Below are positions 51,597 to 58,684 of a DNA stretch of 64,000 bases, piece after piece. The translations under genes were made by a program, and so were the position numbers. The notes beneath the pieces are model-generated. The model did not search any database, was not told the DNA's origin, and saw only the letters and a program-made list of their open reading frames with translations. The first letter of the stretch is position 1. Every line of letters begins with the position of its first letter. Origin of the DNA: Salinimicrobium sp963739625 (lineage in GTDB: Bacteria; Bacteroidota; Bacteroidia; Flavobacteriales; Flavobacteriaceae); contig CAVUAU010000010.1 in NCBI GenBank assembly GCA_963739625.1, positions 147,911 to 211,910 of the forward strand, in the 5' to 3' direction.

Positions 51597-52145
51597 ATGA
51601 CAGATCAAAAAATCACCTTGAAATACGTGTTAGTCGGGATAGTGGCAGTAATCTTTACCTGGTTCATTCACGAATTTGCTCATTGGCTGACAAGCGAATT
51701 TTTAGGATATGAAACTATAATGAGGATAAATGGAACGTCCTCGGTGAATGGAGAAAACCCAACGGATTGGCACAAAAACTATATCTCGGCCTCAGGACCA
51801 ATCGTAACTTTTTTGCAAGGATTGATTGTCTTCATTATCCTCAATTCCAGGAACTGGAATAAATATTTTTATCTGTTTTTGTTCACGGCTTTTTATATGC
51901 GCTTACTGGCAGGATTAATGAATTTCGTGAATCAAAATGATGAAGGCCGAATCAGCACATTCTTAAAAATAGGGACTTTTACTTTGCCAGTAATTGTCAG
52001 CGGACTTCTATTTTTTATGGTCTATAGAATCTCCAAGAAATACGATCTAAATAGGAAATTTCAATTTTGGACCACGCTGATTATAATGATAGTCAGTTCT
52101 ATTTTAATTTTATCAGACCAATTTTTAAAAATTAGAATATTGTAA
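51597..52145 (+). CDS. Membrane HExxH (M50-like) metalloprotease-type protein
   Basis: Taking the ATG at 51597 gives 182 residues. The zinc motif HEFAH stands in FIHEFAHWLTSEFLGYE near residue 30, within a transmembrane helix, as in site-2-type proteases. About six helices are predicted. No PDZ domain is present and the family's second metal-binding Asp is not clear, so activity is open. It lies between complementary attC-like cores, as a cassette would. Gene context gives no partner. Confidence 0.7.
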   Translation: MTDQKITLKYVLVGIVAVIFTWFIHEFAHWLTSEFLGYETIMRINGTSSVNGENPTDWHKNYISASGPIVTFLQGLIVFIILNSRNWNKYFYLFLFTAFYMRLLAGLMNFVNQNDEGRISTFLKIGTFTLPVIVSGLLFFMVYRISKKYDLNRKFQFWTTLIIMIVSSILILSDQFLKIRIL

Positions 52146-52170
52146 AGAAAAATGAACTGCACTTGGAAAG

Positions 52171-52195
52171 CCTACGCACAACAACCTGTAACGCA
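52171..52195. other. attC-like right boundary E
   Basis: CCTACGCACAACAACCTGTAACGC follows the HExxH gene. CGCACAAC complements the end of element D. It marks the right border of the cassette-like region. Confidence 0.35.
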
Positions 52196-52259
52196 AACAA
52201 AAAATATACCCAACAGATGCAAGCTGAGTAGCGGCAGTTGATCTTCAAAACAATAAATT

Positions 52260-52628
52260 GTGGCAACAACCCCTGAACACGACAATAAAATAGCAAAGAT
52301 GACCTTCGCTTCGGTCTACCCGCACTACGTCGCGAAAGTGGTGAAGAAAGGTCGAACAGAAGAAGAATTGACTACCGTCATTGAGTGGCTGACGGGTTTT
52401 GATAAACAGCAGCTCCAGGAGCAGATAGACAAGAAAGCAACCTTCGAGGAATTCTTTGCCGATGCCCATTTAAATGAGAATGCGCATTTGATCAAAGGAG
52501 TGATCTGCGGCTACAGGATTGAGGACATTGAAACTCCTTTGACCAGAAAGGTGAGATACCTGGACAAGCTGGTCGATGAACTGGCGAAAGGCAAGAAAAT
52601 GGAGAAAATTTTAAGGACGAATAGCTAG
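52260..52628 (+). CDS. DUF2200 protein
   Basis: The 122-residue protein (GTG start) has the DUF2200 pattern IAKMTFASVYPHYVAKVVKK, then EELTTVIEWLTGFD and HLIKGVICGYRIEDIETP with the YLDKLVDELAKG end. The family is common in Firmicutes and Bacteroidota and lacks a known function. It is predicted cytoplasmic. The upstream CAATAAATTG recurs before the YciI gene. Confidence 0.88.
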   Translation: MATTPEHDNKIAKMTFASVYPHYVAKVVKKGRTEEELTTVIEWLTGFDKQQLQEQIDKKATFEEFFADAHLNENAHLIKGVICGYRIEDIETPLTRKVRYLDKLVDELAKGKKMEKILRTNS

Positions 52629-52717
52629 GGACACACTACAACTAAAAAGATTCAAGACAAATTTTTGGAGACCCTTCAAAAATGTCATTTTTGACTAACT
52701 TTTAAACAAACAATAAA

Positions 52718-53008
52718 TTGTTCATCATAAACCTCACCTACAAAACCGAACTGGAAAAAATTGACCGGTTCCTAAACGAGCATATTGAATTCCTGAATGA
52801 ACAATATGAACTGGGAAATTTCCTCGCCTCGGGACGAAAAATTCCCAGAACCGGGGGAATAATCTTATCAAGAGCCGGCAGTAGGCCGGAATTGGAAAAT
52901 ATTATTGAAAATGACCCTTTCAAGAAACACGATTTGGCAGATTATGAAGTGACCGAATTTGTAGCCAGCAAAACCTGTAAGGAATTGGAATTTCTACTTG
53001 AAAAATAA
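52718..53008 (+). CDS. YciI-like protein
   Basis: The 96-residue protein has the YciI/DGPF fold features: NLTYKTELEKIDRFLNEHIE, an intact GNFLASGRKIPRTGGIILSR and the NDPFKKHDLADYEVTEF end. The DHP/NDPF stretch carries the family's conserved Asp/His pair. YciI proteins act as small enzymes or sensors, substrate unknown. The start is TTG in the CAATAAATTG context. A terminator follows at 53032-53062. Confidence 0.85.
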   Translation: MFIINLTYKTELEKIDRFLNEHIEFLNEQYELGNFLASGRKIPRTGGIILSRAGSRPELENIIENDPFKKHDLADYEVTEFVASKTCKELEFLLEK

Positions 53009-53025
53009 ATAAAAACCTCTTTTTT

Positions 53026-53131
53026 AAGACATAAAAAAACCCGCGTTTGCCGCGGGTTTTTCCATTTTCATATCTTCTTAATCCCTTCTCAAGCCCGAAG
53101 GTAATTTGTCTATATACATTCTCTGGTAATT
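53026..53131. repeat. 105-bp direct repeat, copy 1 (left of RAYT)
   Basis: It contains the hairpin AACCCGCGTTTGCCGCGGGTT (53038-53059) and then 3'-end coding sequence of the S41 peptidase gene in antisense sense order. It matches 53871-53975 except for one extra base (CCATTTTCATATC versus CCATTTTATATC). It is therefore a displaced duplicate of the S41 gene end plus terminator. Confidence 0.92.
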
Positions 53132-53259
53132 CGCCAAAAATGGCCTTTTTGAAAACTATTTTCTACATTTATTAGAAATAGCCGGTCCAACAAAAAATTG
53201 AAATCTGCCCTGCACACTTTTTTAGCAAAAACAGTACATGCACCTAAATTTGTCTCCAA

Positions 53260-53815
53260 ATGCACCATAAAAACAGAAAATCAATCAGGTTACTAAACTG
53301 GGATTATGGCAGCAATGCCGCCTATTTTATCACGCATTTGCACGAAAGACAGGGAACACAAATTTGGTGAGATAAAAAACAAGGAGATGATGGTTTCACC
53401 GGCAGGTGCCATTGCACATGTACTATGGTATGAAATTAAAAATCACGCGAAAAATATCGATTTGGGCGAATTTGTTGTTATGCCCAATCATGTGCATGGG
53501 ATATTGATATTGAACGGTCATAACGGTAGGGTCGTTGCATGCAACGGCCCTACCGTTGCGGAATCAAAGGAATCGTCCCCGCGGTCAAAAAATGAACAAA
53601 TGGCTGCCATTTCACCAAAACCAAATACCGTTTCATCTATTATTAGGTCCTACAAATCGGCTGTAACCAAATACTGCCACCAAATAGGATTGCCTATGGC
53701 CTGGCAGGCCCGATTTCACGACCATATCATTCGAAACGATGAATCGTTTCAAAAGATTTCTACATACATTAAAAATAATCCCGCTAACTGGCAGGAGGAT
53801 AAATTCCATTTATAA
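53260..53815 (+). pseudogene. REP-associated tyrosine transposase (RAYT), frameshifted
   Basis: The N-terminus (HHKNRKSIRLLNWDYGSNAA then YFIT) lies in one frame and the rest in another: ICTKDREHKFGEI, the HUH motif in VVMPNHVHGILIL near residue 80, a Tyr in STYIKNNPANWQ and HDHIIRNDESFQK. One extra base near 53325-53330 breaks the gene. Y1 RAYTs of the IS200-like superfamily nick DNA at REP palindromes. Here the gene lies between 105-bp direct repeats and holds its own palindrome. Confidence 0.85.
53522..53557. repeat. 36-bp palindrome inside the RAYT gene
   Basis: A nearly perfect palindrome centred on GTTGCATGCAAC, with arms AACGGTAGGG and CCCTACCGTT; one T/C pair mismatches. The core GTTGCATGCAAC is the type of REP sequence linked to RAYTs in Flavobacteria. 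Confidence 0.85.
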
Positions 53816-53870
53816 ACCTGCGTCGCAAATTTGTTGATCCAGAAAATAATACCTCACAAAGACCTTTTTC

Positions 53871-53975
53871 AAGACATAAAAAAACCCGCGTTTGCCGCGG
53901 GTTTTTCCATTTTATATCTTCTTAATCCCTTCTCAAGCCCGAAGGTAATTTGTCTATATACATTCTCTGGTAATT
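53871..53975. repeat. 105-bp direct repeat, copy 2 (S41 gene 3' end and terminator)
   Basis: The hairpin AACCCGCGTTTGCCGCGGGTT at 53882-53903 acts as terminator for the S41 peptidase gene (minus strand), with a T run beyond it. The rest covers the last 54 bp of the gene. See 53026-53131 for the other copy. Confidence 0.92.
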
Positions 53976-55406
53976 GGGTTTGTCCATCCCAGATTGCCCA
54001 ATGATCCTGAAGTTCTCCATATTCCTGGCTTTAGAACCCGATTCGAGATTTGTAGATTTCCCGGTGATCTTTGCCAGTGCCAGCTGCAACAGCGGCTCTG
54101 ACGGTTCCCCAAGGGTGCCCAGGTTGTTGAGATTCTCGGCGTACTCCACATCTGGTGCGAGTCCATCCATATAATCTGATTTTCCCGCGGCATTAGCCGA
54201 CTTGAATACAAGCGGCTGCACCGCATAAGTGTGATTTGGGTTGGCTCCATCCCTGCCATAGTCGGGGCTGTCATACAGCGTCACCGAGGCCTGGAATTTT
54301 CCGGTTGTGGTTTCCCCTATCTGCACCACATTAATATAAGGCTCCAGCCCATTGATGACAAGCTCACTGGCAGATGCTGTCCTGCCGCTGGTAAGAATGT
54401 ACACCCGTGACAAATTCAGGCTGTTGATCAATTCCTGTGTCCTAATCTGTGGGTTGAACCTGTTGATAAGGCTTTCGGCATTTTCAGATTCAAAATATTT
54501 TTGGTACTCCTCATTCCATTGCTCTTTCATAAAGACTTCCCCTTCAAACTGGCCGGTGATCATACTGGCAAGGTCAACGGCAGATTCTACAGATCCTCCT
54601 CCATTATATCTAAGGTCAAGAACAAGTTCATCTATCCCCTGTGACTTCAATTGTCCAAAGGCAGCATTGAGCTCATCATCAAAGTCTCCCACAAAACTGT
54701 TGTACATGATATAGCCAACCTTTAGGCCATCTACATCAAGGGTTTTAGCGATTAAAACCGGATTTTCGGTGTATTCAGAATGGCTAAGGGTAACGGTTTC
54801 ATCGGTCATGTAGATGGTTCCGTTTTCTATTTTTCCAATATTTATTGTAAAAGAACTTGCTTCAAGGAGTTTCGAAAAATTGCTTTCTGTGAGCTTTTTT
54901 CCGTCCACTTCGGTAAAAACGGTTCCGCGGGTGAGGCCGGCTTCGGCAGCAGCGGTATTTGGCACCACATACTGTAGAAACCCAAAAAGATTATCTGTAC
55001 CCGAGATACGGCCAAGGCCAAAATTCATCCCGGCTGTACTACTGCTTACGCCCTTGAAGCTTTCCTCCAGCGCCACATAATCATCGGTAAGAAAACTAAA
55101 CCGGTCTTTTGAATACTTCAGCTTTTGAAAAAGGTTCTCGGGAGAGCCGGCTTCAGCTAAATAATCCTGTTTATCGCCTTCAGAAGAAAAATAATCATTT
55201 GCAAGTACGGGTACTTCCGCTTTATAGAGATAAATATCGTTCATGCCCGAGTAGATAAAATCTTCTACCTCCAGGTCTTCAGTAACGGTCGCATTTTTTT
55301 CACCATCAGGACTTAATTTGCTGCTGAAGTCTGCATCTTCCTTCTGGCATGAAGTCACAAGAACAGTGGAAATGCACAGCAGGCTCAGAATTTTGTTCAC
55401 TTTCAT
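53922..55406 (-). CDS. S41-family peptidase lipoprotein
   Basis: The 494-residue protein has a lipoprotein signal (LSLLCISTVLVTSCQKED), an N-terminal helical domain, a PDZ-like part (about 120-220; AEAGLTRGTVFTEVDGKKLT) and the S41 protease core. The core includes IDELVLDLRYNGGGSVESAV near 265 and the catalytic Ser in SGRTASASELVINGLEPY near 365. It resembles the tail-specific protease branch. It acts in the periplasm on unknown substrates. It is monocistronic with a terminator at its 3' end. Confidence 0.9.
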   Translation of the reverse strand: MKVNKILSLLCISTVLVTSCQKEDADFSSKLSPDGEKNATVTEDLEVEDFIYSGMNDIYLYKAEVPVLANDYFSSEGDKQDYLAEAGSPENLFQKLKYSKDRFSFLTDDYVALEESFKGVSSSTAGMNFGLGRISGTDNLFGFLQYVVPNTAAAEAGLTRGTVFTEVDGKKLTESNFSKLLEASSFTINIGKIENGTIYMTDETVTLSHSEYTENPVLIAKTLDVDGLKVGYIMYNSFVGDFDDELNAAFGQLKSQGIDELVLDLRYNGGGSVESAVDLASMITGQFEGEVFMKEQWNEEYQKYFESENAESLINRFNPQIRTQELINSLNLSRVYILTSGRTASASELVINGLEPYINVVQIGETTTGKFQASVTLYDSPDYGRDGANPNHTYAVQPLVFKSANAAGKSDYMDGLAPDVEYAENLNNLGTLGEPSEPLLQLALAKITGKSTNLESGSKARNMENFRIIGQSGMDKPNYQRMYIDKLPSGLRRD

Positions 55407-55567
55407 AGATCGTAGGGTTTATCTGCAGGTTTTAAGAAACAGCAGCAGTTATTGGTTAACGGCATTTTTATTTCATCAATTGTGCCAAAGAACTGCATGA
55501 ACAAGGGTTTAACGCTTTGAACCTGTGTAATTTGAAACATAAAAAACTTCGGAAAAAATTGCAGAAC

Positions 55568-55611
55568 ATGATCTTTAGCATATTTTAAACCGAAGCCTGT
55601 AAGTATATTAG
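55568..55611 (+). promoter_or_regulatory. Possible promoter with degenerate inverted repeat, cytochrome gene
   Basis: ATGATCTTTAGCAT (55568-55581) is a 5+4+5 repeat with one mismatch. It lies 22 nt upstream of TATATTAG (55604-55611), which is one base from a TAnnTTTG box. The match is poorer than at the six main promoters. Confidence 0.35.
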
Positions 55612-55630
55612 GCAGTAAAATCTCTTCAGG

Positions 55631-56635
55631 ATGAAAAAGCCCGTTATCATTGCTGCTTTCCTCCTGCTCCTGATTAGTTGTAAGCAAGGGGAGAAAATGG
55701 AGGAGGTTACGCCCATTGCCGAAGTGGAAGTTTTGGCAGTGCAGGAACATCCTGCTCAAAAACTGCTGGAACAGAACTGTTATGCTTGTCACAACCCTTC
55801 TGCCGCGATGAACGGGATGGTCGCGCCTCCTATGGCTGCGGTGAAGGCCCACTATTTAATGGATGATCCTTCTAAAGAAGAATTTATAGACATGATTGTT
55901 TCTTATGTCGAGGCACCTTCCGCAGAAAAATCGCGTCTGCCGGGGGCAATCAACAAATTTGGAGTGATGCCGCAACAGGAATTTCCTCCTGCAGCTCTTA
56001 AAGAGATAGCCGCGTACATCTACGACTACAAAATAGAGGAACCCGAATGGTTTTCTGAACACTGGAAAGCAGGTCCCGGCAACGGTACTTACCGGCAGCA
56101 GGGGAAGCAAAGGCCGGATTTAAAAAAGACAGGACAAACCTACAAGGAAAGGGGAATTGAGATCGCCATGGCCGCCGAAAAACACCTGGGGCAACACCTG
56201 CTTAAGGAACTGCAACAAAAGAACACCCTTGAGGCGCTCCAATACTGTAATGAAAATGCCGCCCTTCTTAGAAATGAAGTGGCGCAGCAGGAAGGTGCCA
56301 GTGTACAAAGGGTATCAGACAAGAACAGGAACCCAAAGAACGCCGCCAGTAAAGAAGAAAGGCTCCTCATCAACCAGTTTCGCAGGGATCTTGCCTGGGG
56401 CCATGAACCCGAGCCCGTGTTGATCAATGACAGGGACAGTGTACGCTTCTATTATCCCCTGGTGACCAATAACCTGTGCCTAAAATGCCATGGTGGCAAG
56501 CGGGATATTGAACCGGCGGTACGGGAAAAGCTGCTGAAACTTTATCCCGATGATAAGGCCATAGGTTATTCCGAAAATCAGGTGCGGGGATTGTGGAAGA
56601 TTGGAATTCCAAAACCCGGGACGACGACAAAATAG
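55631..56635 (+). CDS. c-type cytochrome lipoprotein with DUF3365 domain
   Basis: The 334-residue lipoprotein (LLISCKQGEK) has a first haem site, ENCYACHNP-like QNCYACHNPSAAMNG near residue 50, with a later Met (GVMPQQEF). A second CxxCH-type site, NLCLKCHGGKRDIEPAVREK near 283, lies in a DUF3365 domain, which can bind haem and sense redox ligands. It should act in the periplasm, anchored by lipid. Two-haem electron transfer or sensing is inferred. A possible Crp/Fnr-like promoter precedes it. Confidence 0.85.
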   Translation: MKKPVIIAAFLLLLISCKQGEKMEEVTPIAEVEVLAVQEHPAQKLLEQNCYACHNPSAAMNGMVAPPMAAVKAHYLMDDPSKEEFIDMIVSYVEAPSAEKSRLPGAINKFGVMPQQEFPPAALKEIAAYIYDYKIEEPEWFSEHWKAGPGNGTYRQQGKQRPDLKKTGQTYKERGIEIAMAAEKHLGQHLLKELQQKNTLEALQYCNENAALLRNEVAQQEGASVQRVSDKNRNPKNAASKEERLLINQFRRDLAWGHEPEPVLINDRDSVRFYYPLVTNNLCLKCHGGKRDIEPAVREKLLKLYPDDKAIGYSENQVRGLWKIGIPKPGTTTK

Positions 56636-56732
56636 AGCGGGCTCCAAAAATGCCTTTTTTGGCCCGTTGTAAAAGAACTTCACAAGGAACAGCAAAGCCT
56701 GTTCTGTTTTATTAGACCATAAAACGAATACT

Positions 56733-57605
56733 ATGAAAGATCAAAAGTTGATCCTGGTCACCGGCTGTACCGGTCACCAGGGAGGTGCAGTAGCCAGGCA
56801 TCTGGCAAAGGCAGGCTTCAAGGTAAGAGGCCTCACCCGTGATGTACATTCCCAAAAGGCAAAGGAACTGCAGCAGCTGGGAATTGAGGTGGTAAAAGCC
56901 GATCTTGACGATCCGGAGTCTTACCGGCCACACATGAAGAACGCCTACGGGGTTTTTTGTGCACTTGCCATAGGCAAAGGCGCCAAAAGAGAAATGGCTC
57001 AGGGAAAAGATCTCACAGATATGGCCGAGCGTATGGGGATTCGGCATTTCGTTTATTCCTCGGTTGCCGGGGCCGATGCCCACAGCGGCATCCCTCATTT
57101 TGAGAGCAAATTCATCATTGAGAACTACATCAAAGACCTGGAGCTGCCCTACACCATTCTACGGCCGGTCTCGTTCTTTGAAAATTTCCTTATCCCGCAG
57201 GTCAAAAAAGGCATTTCTAAGGGTAAATTGATACAGCCCACAAAGGCCTCCACCACGCTGGAATACATCTCTGTAGAAGACATTGGCAAGGTGACAGCCC
57301 TTGTGTTTAAACATCCCGGCAGGTATCTTAACCGCACTCTTACCCTTGCTTCTGAAGAGATGAATGCGGAAAAGGCTGCTGAAGAATTTTCTAAAAACCT
57401 GGGTTACCCGGTAAAATACAGCGCTTTGCCCTGGTTCCTGAAGCGTTTCTTTCTTGGGAAAGACCTCAACAAAATGTTTGACTGGATGGATGACGGCAAT
57501 ATGCTCGCCGGCAAACAGAAGATGGCAGACAGGAAGGACCTGCCCGAATTTATGAACTTTAGCACGTGGATACACAGCAATTTTGAAAACCGCCCTCAGG
57601 CATAA
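56733..57605 (+). CDS. NmrA-family NAD(P)-binding protein
   Basis: The 290-residue protein has the Rossmann start LILVTGCTGHQGGAVARHLA, then GFKVRGLTRDVHSQKAKELQ and the NmrA-like FVYSSVAGADAHSGIPHFES. Members are redox-sensing regulators or reductases of the short-chain superfamily. The catalytic Tyr/Lys pair is not typical, so an NADPH-sensing or binding role is more likely. It is monocistronic. Confidence 0.85.
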   Translation: MKDQKLILVTGCTGHQGGAVARHLAKAGFKVRGLTRDVHSQKAKELQQLGIEVVKADLDDPESYRPHMKNAYGVFCALAIGKGAKREMAQGKDLTDMAERMGIRHFVYSSVAGADAHSGIPHFESKFIIENYIKDLELPYTILRPVSFFENFLIPQVKKGISKGKLIQPTKASTTLEYISVEDIGKVTALVFKHPGRYLNRTLTLASEEMNAEKAAEEFSKNLGYPVKYSALPWFLKRFFLGKDLNKMFDWMDDGNMLAGKQKMADRKDLPEFMNFSTWIHSNFENRPQA

Positions 57606-57620
57606 AAGTTTTTCGGGAGT

Positions 57621-57664
57621 GTGATTTAAATCATAATTATTCAGCCTGAAGTAGGTTAAATTTG
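57621..57664 (+). promoter_or_regulatory. Promoter with Fnr-like box, lipoprotein gene
   Basis: GTGATTTAAATCAT (57621-57634) contains the perfect palindrome TGATTTAAATCA. It stands exactly 22 nt upstream of TAAATTTG (57657-57664). The TGAT-N4-ATCA form is close to the E. coli FNR/CRP half-site. The gene starts at 57690. Confidence 0.6.
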
Positions 57665-57689
57665 GGGCAGTTTTTCAAAATTCATTGTC

Positions 57690-58151
57690 ATGAAGATCTC
57701 ACAGCTCCTCACTCTTTTCTTCGGAATGCTGATCATTGGTTGCAACGAAACTGTAGAAAAAAAAGATTCCTCTCCCGTTAAAGAACATGAGGTGGCCGGG
57801 CAGCAGCTCACGGGCTGGAAAAAGGATATCACGCTCAACGACGGCATTAAATGGGAGGCAAATACTGCTACCACCAGCGGCATTGAAAAAATGAAGGAAC
57901 TGTTGAGCACTTCTTCCCCTGCCACTCCCGAAGCTTACCGCGCCCTCGGCGATAAGTTGAACGAAGAGAACAACATGCTGCTTGAGAAATGTACCATGAA
58001 GGGCTCTGCTCATAACAACCTGCATATCTACCTGCAGCCTTTAATGGGCAGGATTGGGGAACTGCAGGAGGTAACCTCTACAGAGAGAGGTAAAGAGCTG
58101 GTCGCCGAAATTGAAACCCATCTTAAGGCTTACTACAACTATTTCAGATAA
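57690..58151 (+). CDS. Lipoprotein of unknown function
   Basis: The 153-residue lipoprotein (LFFGMLIIGCNET) has a mature domain with KEHEVAGQQLTGWKKDITLN, then a conserved-looking EENNMLLEKCTMKGSAHNNL and a C-terminal helix. The lone Cys in KCTMKG and the HNN motif suggest metal or haem binding, as in some periplasmic sensor proteins, but this is inference. Control by an Fnr-like box suggests an oxygen-limited role. I do not recognise the family. Confidence 0.65.
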   Translation: MKISQLLTLFFGMLIIGCNETVEKKDSSPVKEHEVAGQQLTGWKKDITLNDGIKWEANTATTSGIEKMKELLSTSSPATPEAYRALGDKLNEENNMLLEKCTMKGSAHNNLHIYLQPLMGRIGELQEVTSTERGKELVAEIETHLKAYYNYFR

Positions 58152-58162
58152 TTCGCCGCTTC

Positions 58163-58206
58163 CTGACCTTGGTCATAAAAAAAAGACACAGACGTCCCTA
58201 ATTTTG
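58163..58206 (+). promoter_or_regulatory. Promoter with TGAC-N4-GTCA box, Rrf2-nadAB operon
   Basis: CTGACCTTGGTCAT (58163-58176) contains TGAC-CTTG-GTCA. It is exactly 22 nt upstream of TAATTTTG (58199-58206), and the gene starts at 58233. It uses the same half-site as the 598-aa gene. Confidence 0.6.
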
Positions 58207-58232
58207 GCGGGTAATCATGAATTTCATAGCCA

Positions 58233-58667
58233 ATGTTCTCAAAAGCCTGTGAGTACGCCATTAGGGCGACAATTTTTATAGCCGCTGAATCTGAAAAAGG
58301 ACAGCGAGCCAGTCTTAAAGACATCGCGAAGGCAATTGACTCCCCCGAGGCTTTTACTGCCAAGACACTGCAAAAACTTAGCAGAAGCGGGATAGTCACT
58401 TCCACAAAAGGCGCCCACGGCGGCTTTAACATCAGTCTCGAAAGAATGCCGCAGATCATGGTTTCTGAGATCGTCATCGCCATAGACGGCGATAAAGTCT
58501 ACAGGCGCTGTAGCCTTGGTCTTCATCAATGTTCAGAAGATCACCCCTGCCCTTTTCACTCCAAATTCAAACCGGTGCGGCAGGAGTTACAGGATATAGT
58601 TGAAAATACCAGCCTGCGTGACCTTACTTCTGGCCTGGTTTCCGGAGAAACCTTCTTAAAAGTATAA
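58233..58667 (+). CDS. Rrf2-family regulator (NsrR/IscR-like)
   Basis: The 144-residue protein opens MFSKACEYAIRATIFIAAES, the Rrf2 winged helix. A recognition part ITSxxGxxGGF is seen as VTSTKGAHGGFNIS. The three-Cys Fe-S loop RRCSLGLHQCSEDHPCPFH (CX6CX5C) follows near 93. It probably senses Fe-S or nitric oxide. It leads nadA and nadB, as in other Bacteroidota, and its control likely matches the Fe-S enzyme NadA to cofactor supply (inference). It has its own Crp/Fnr-type box. Confidence 0.92.
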   Translation: MFSKACEYAIRATIFIAAESEKGQRASLKDIAKAIDSPEAFTAKTLQKLSRSGIVTSTKGAHGGFNISLERMPQIMVSEIVIAIDGDKVYRRCSLGLHQCSEDHPCPFHSKFKPVRQELQDIVENTSLRDLTSGLVSGETFLKV

Positions 58668-58684
58668 CCTCAAAAACAGCTTTT

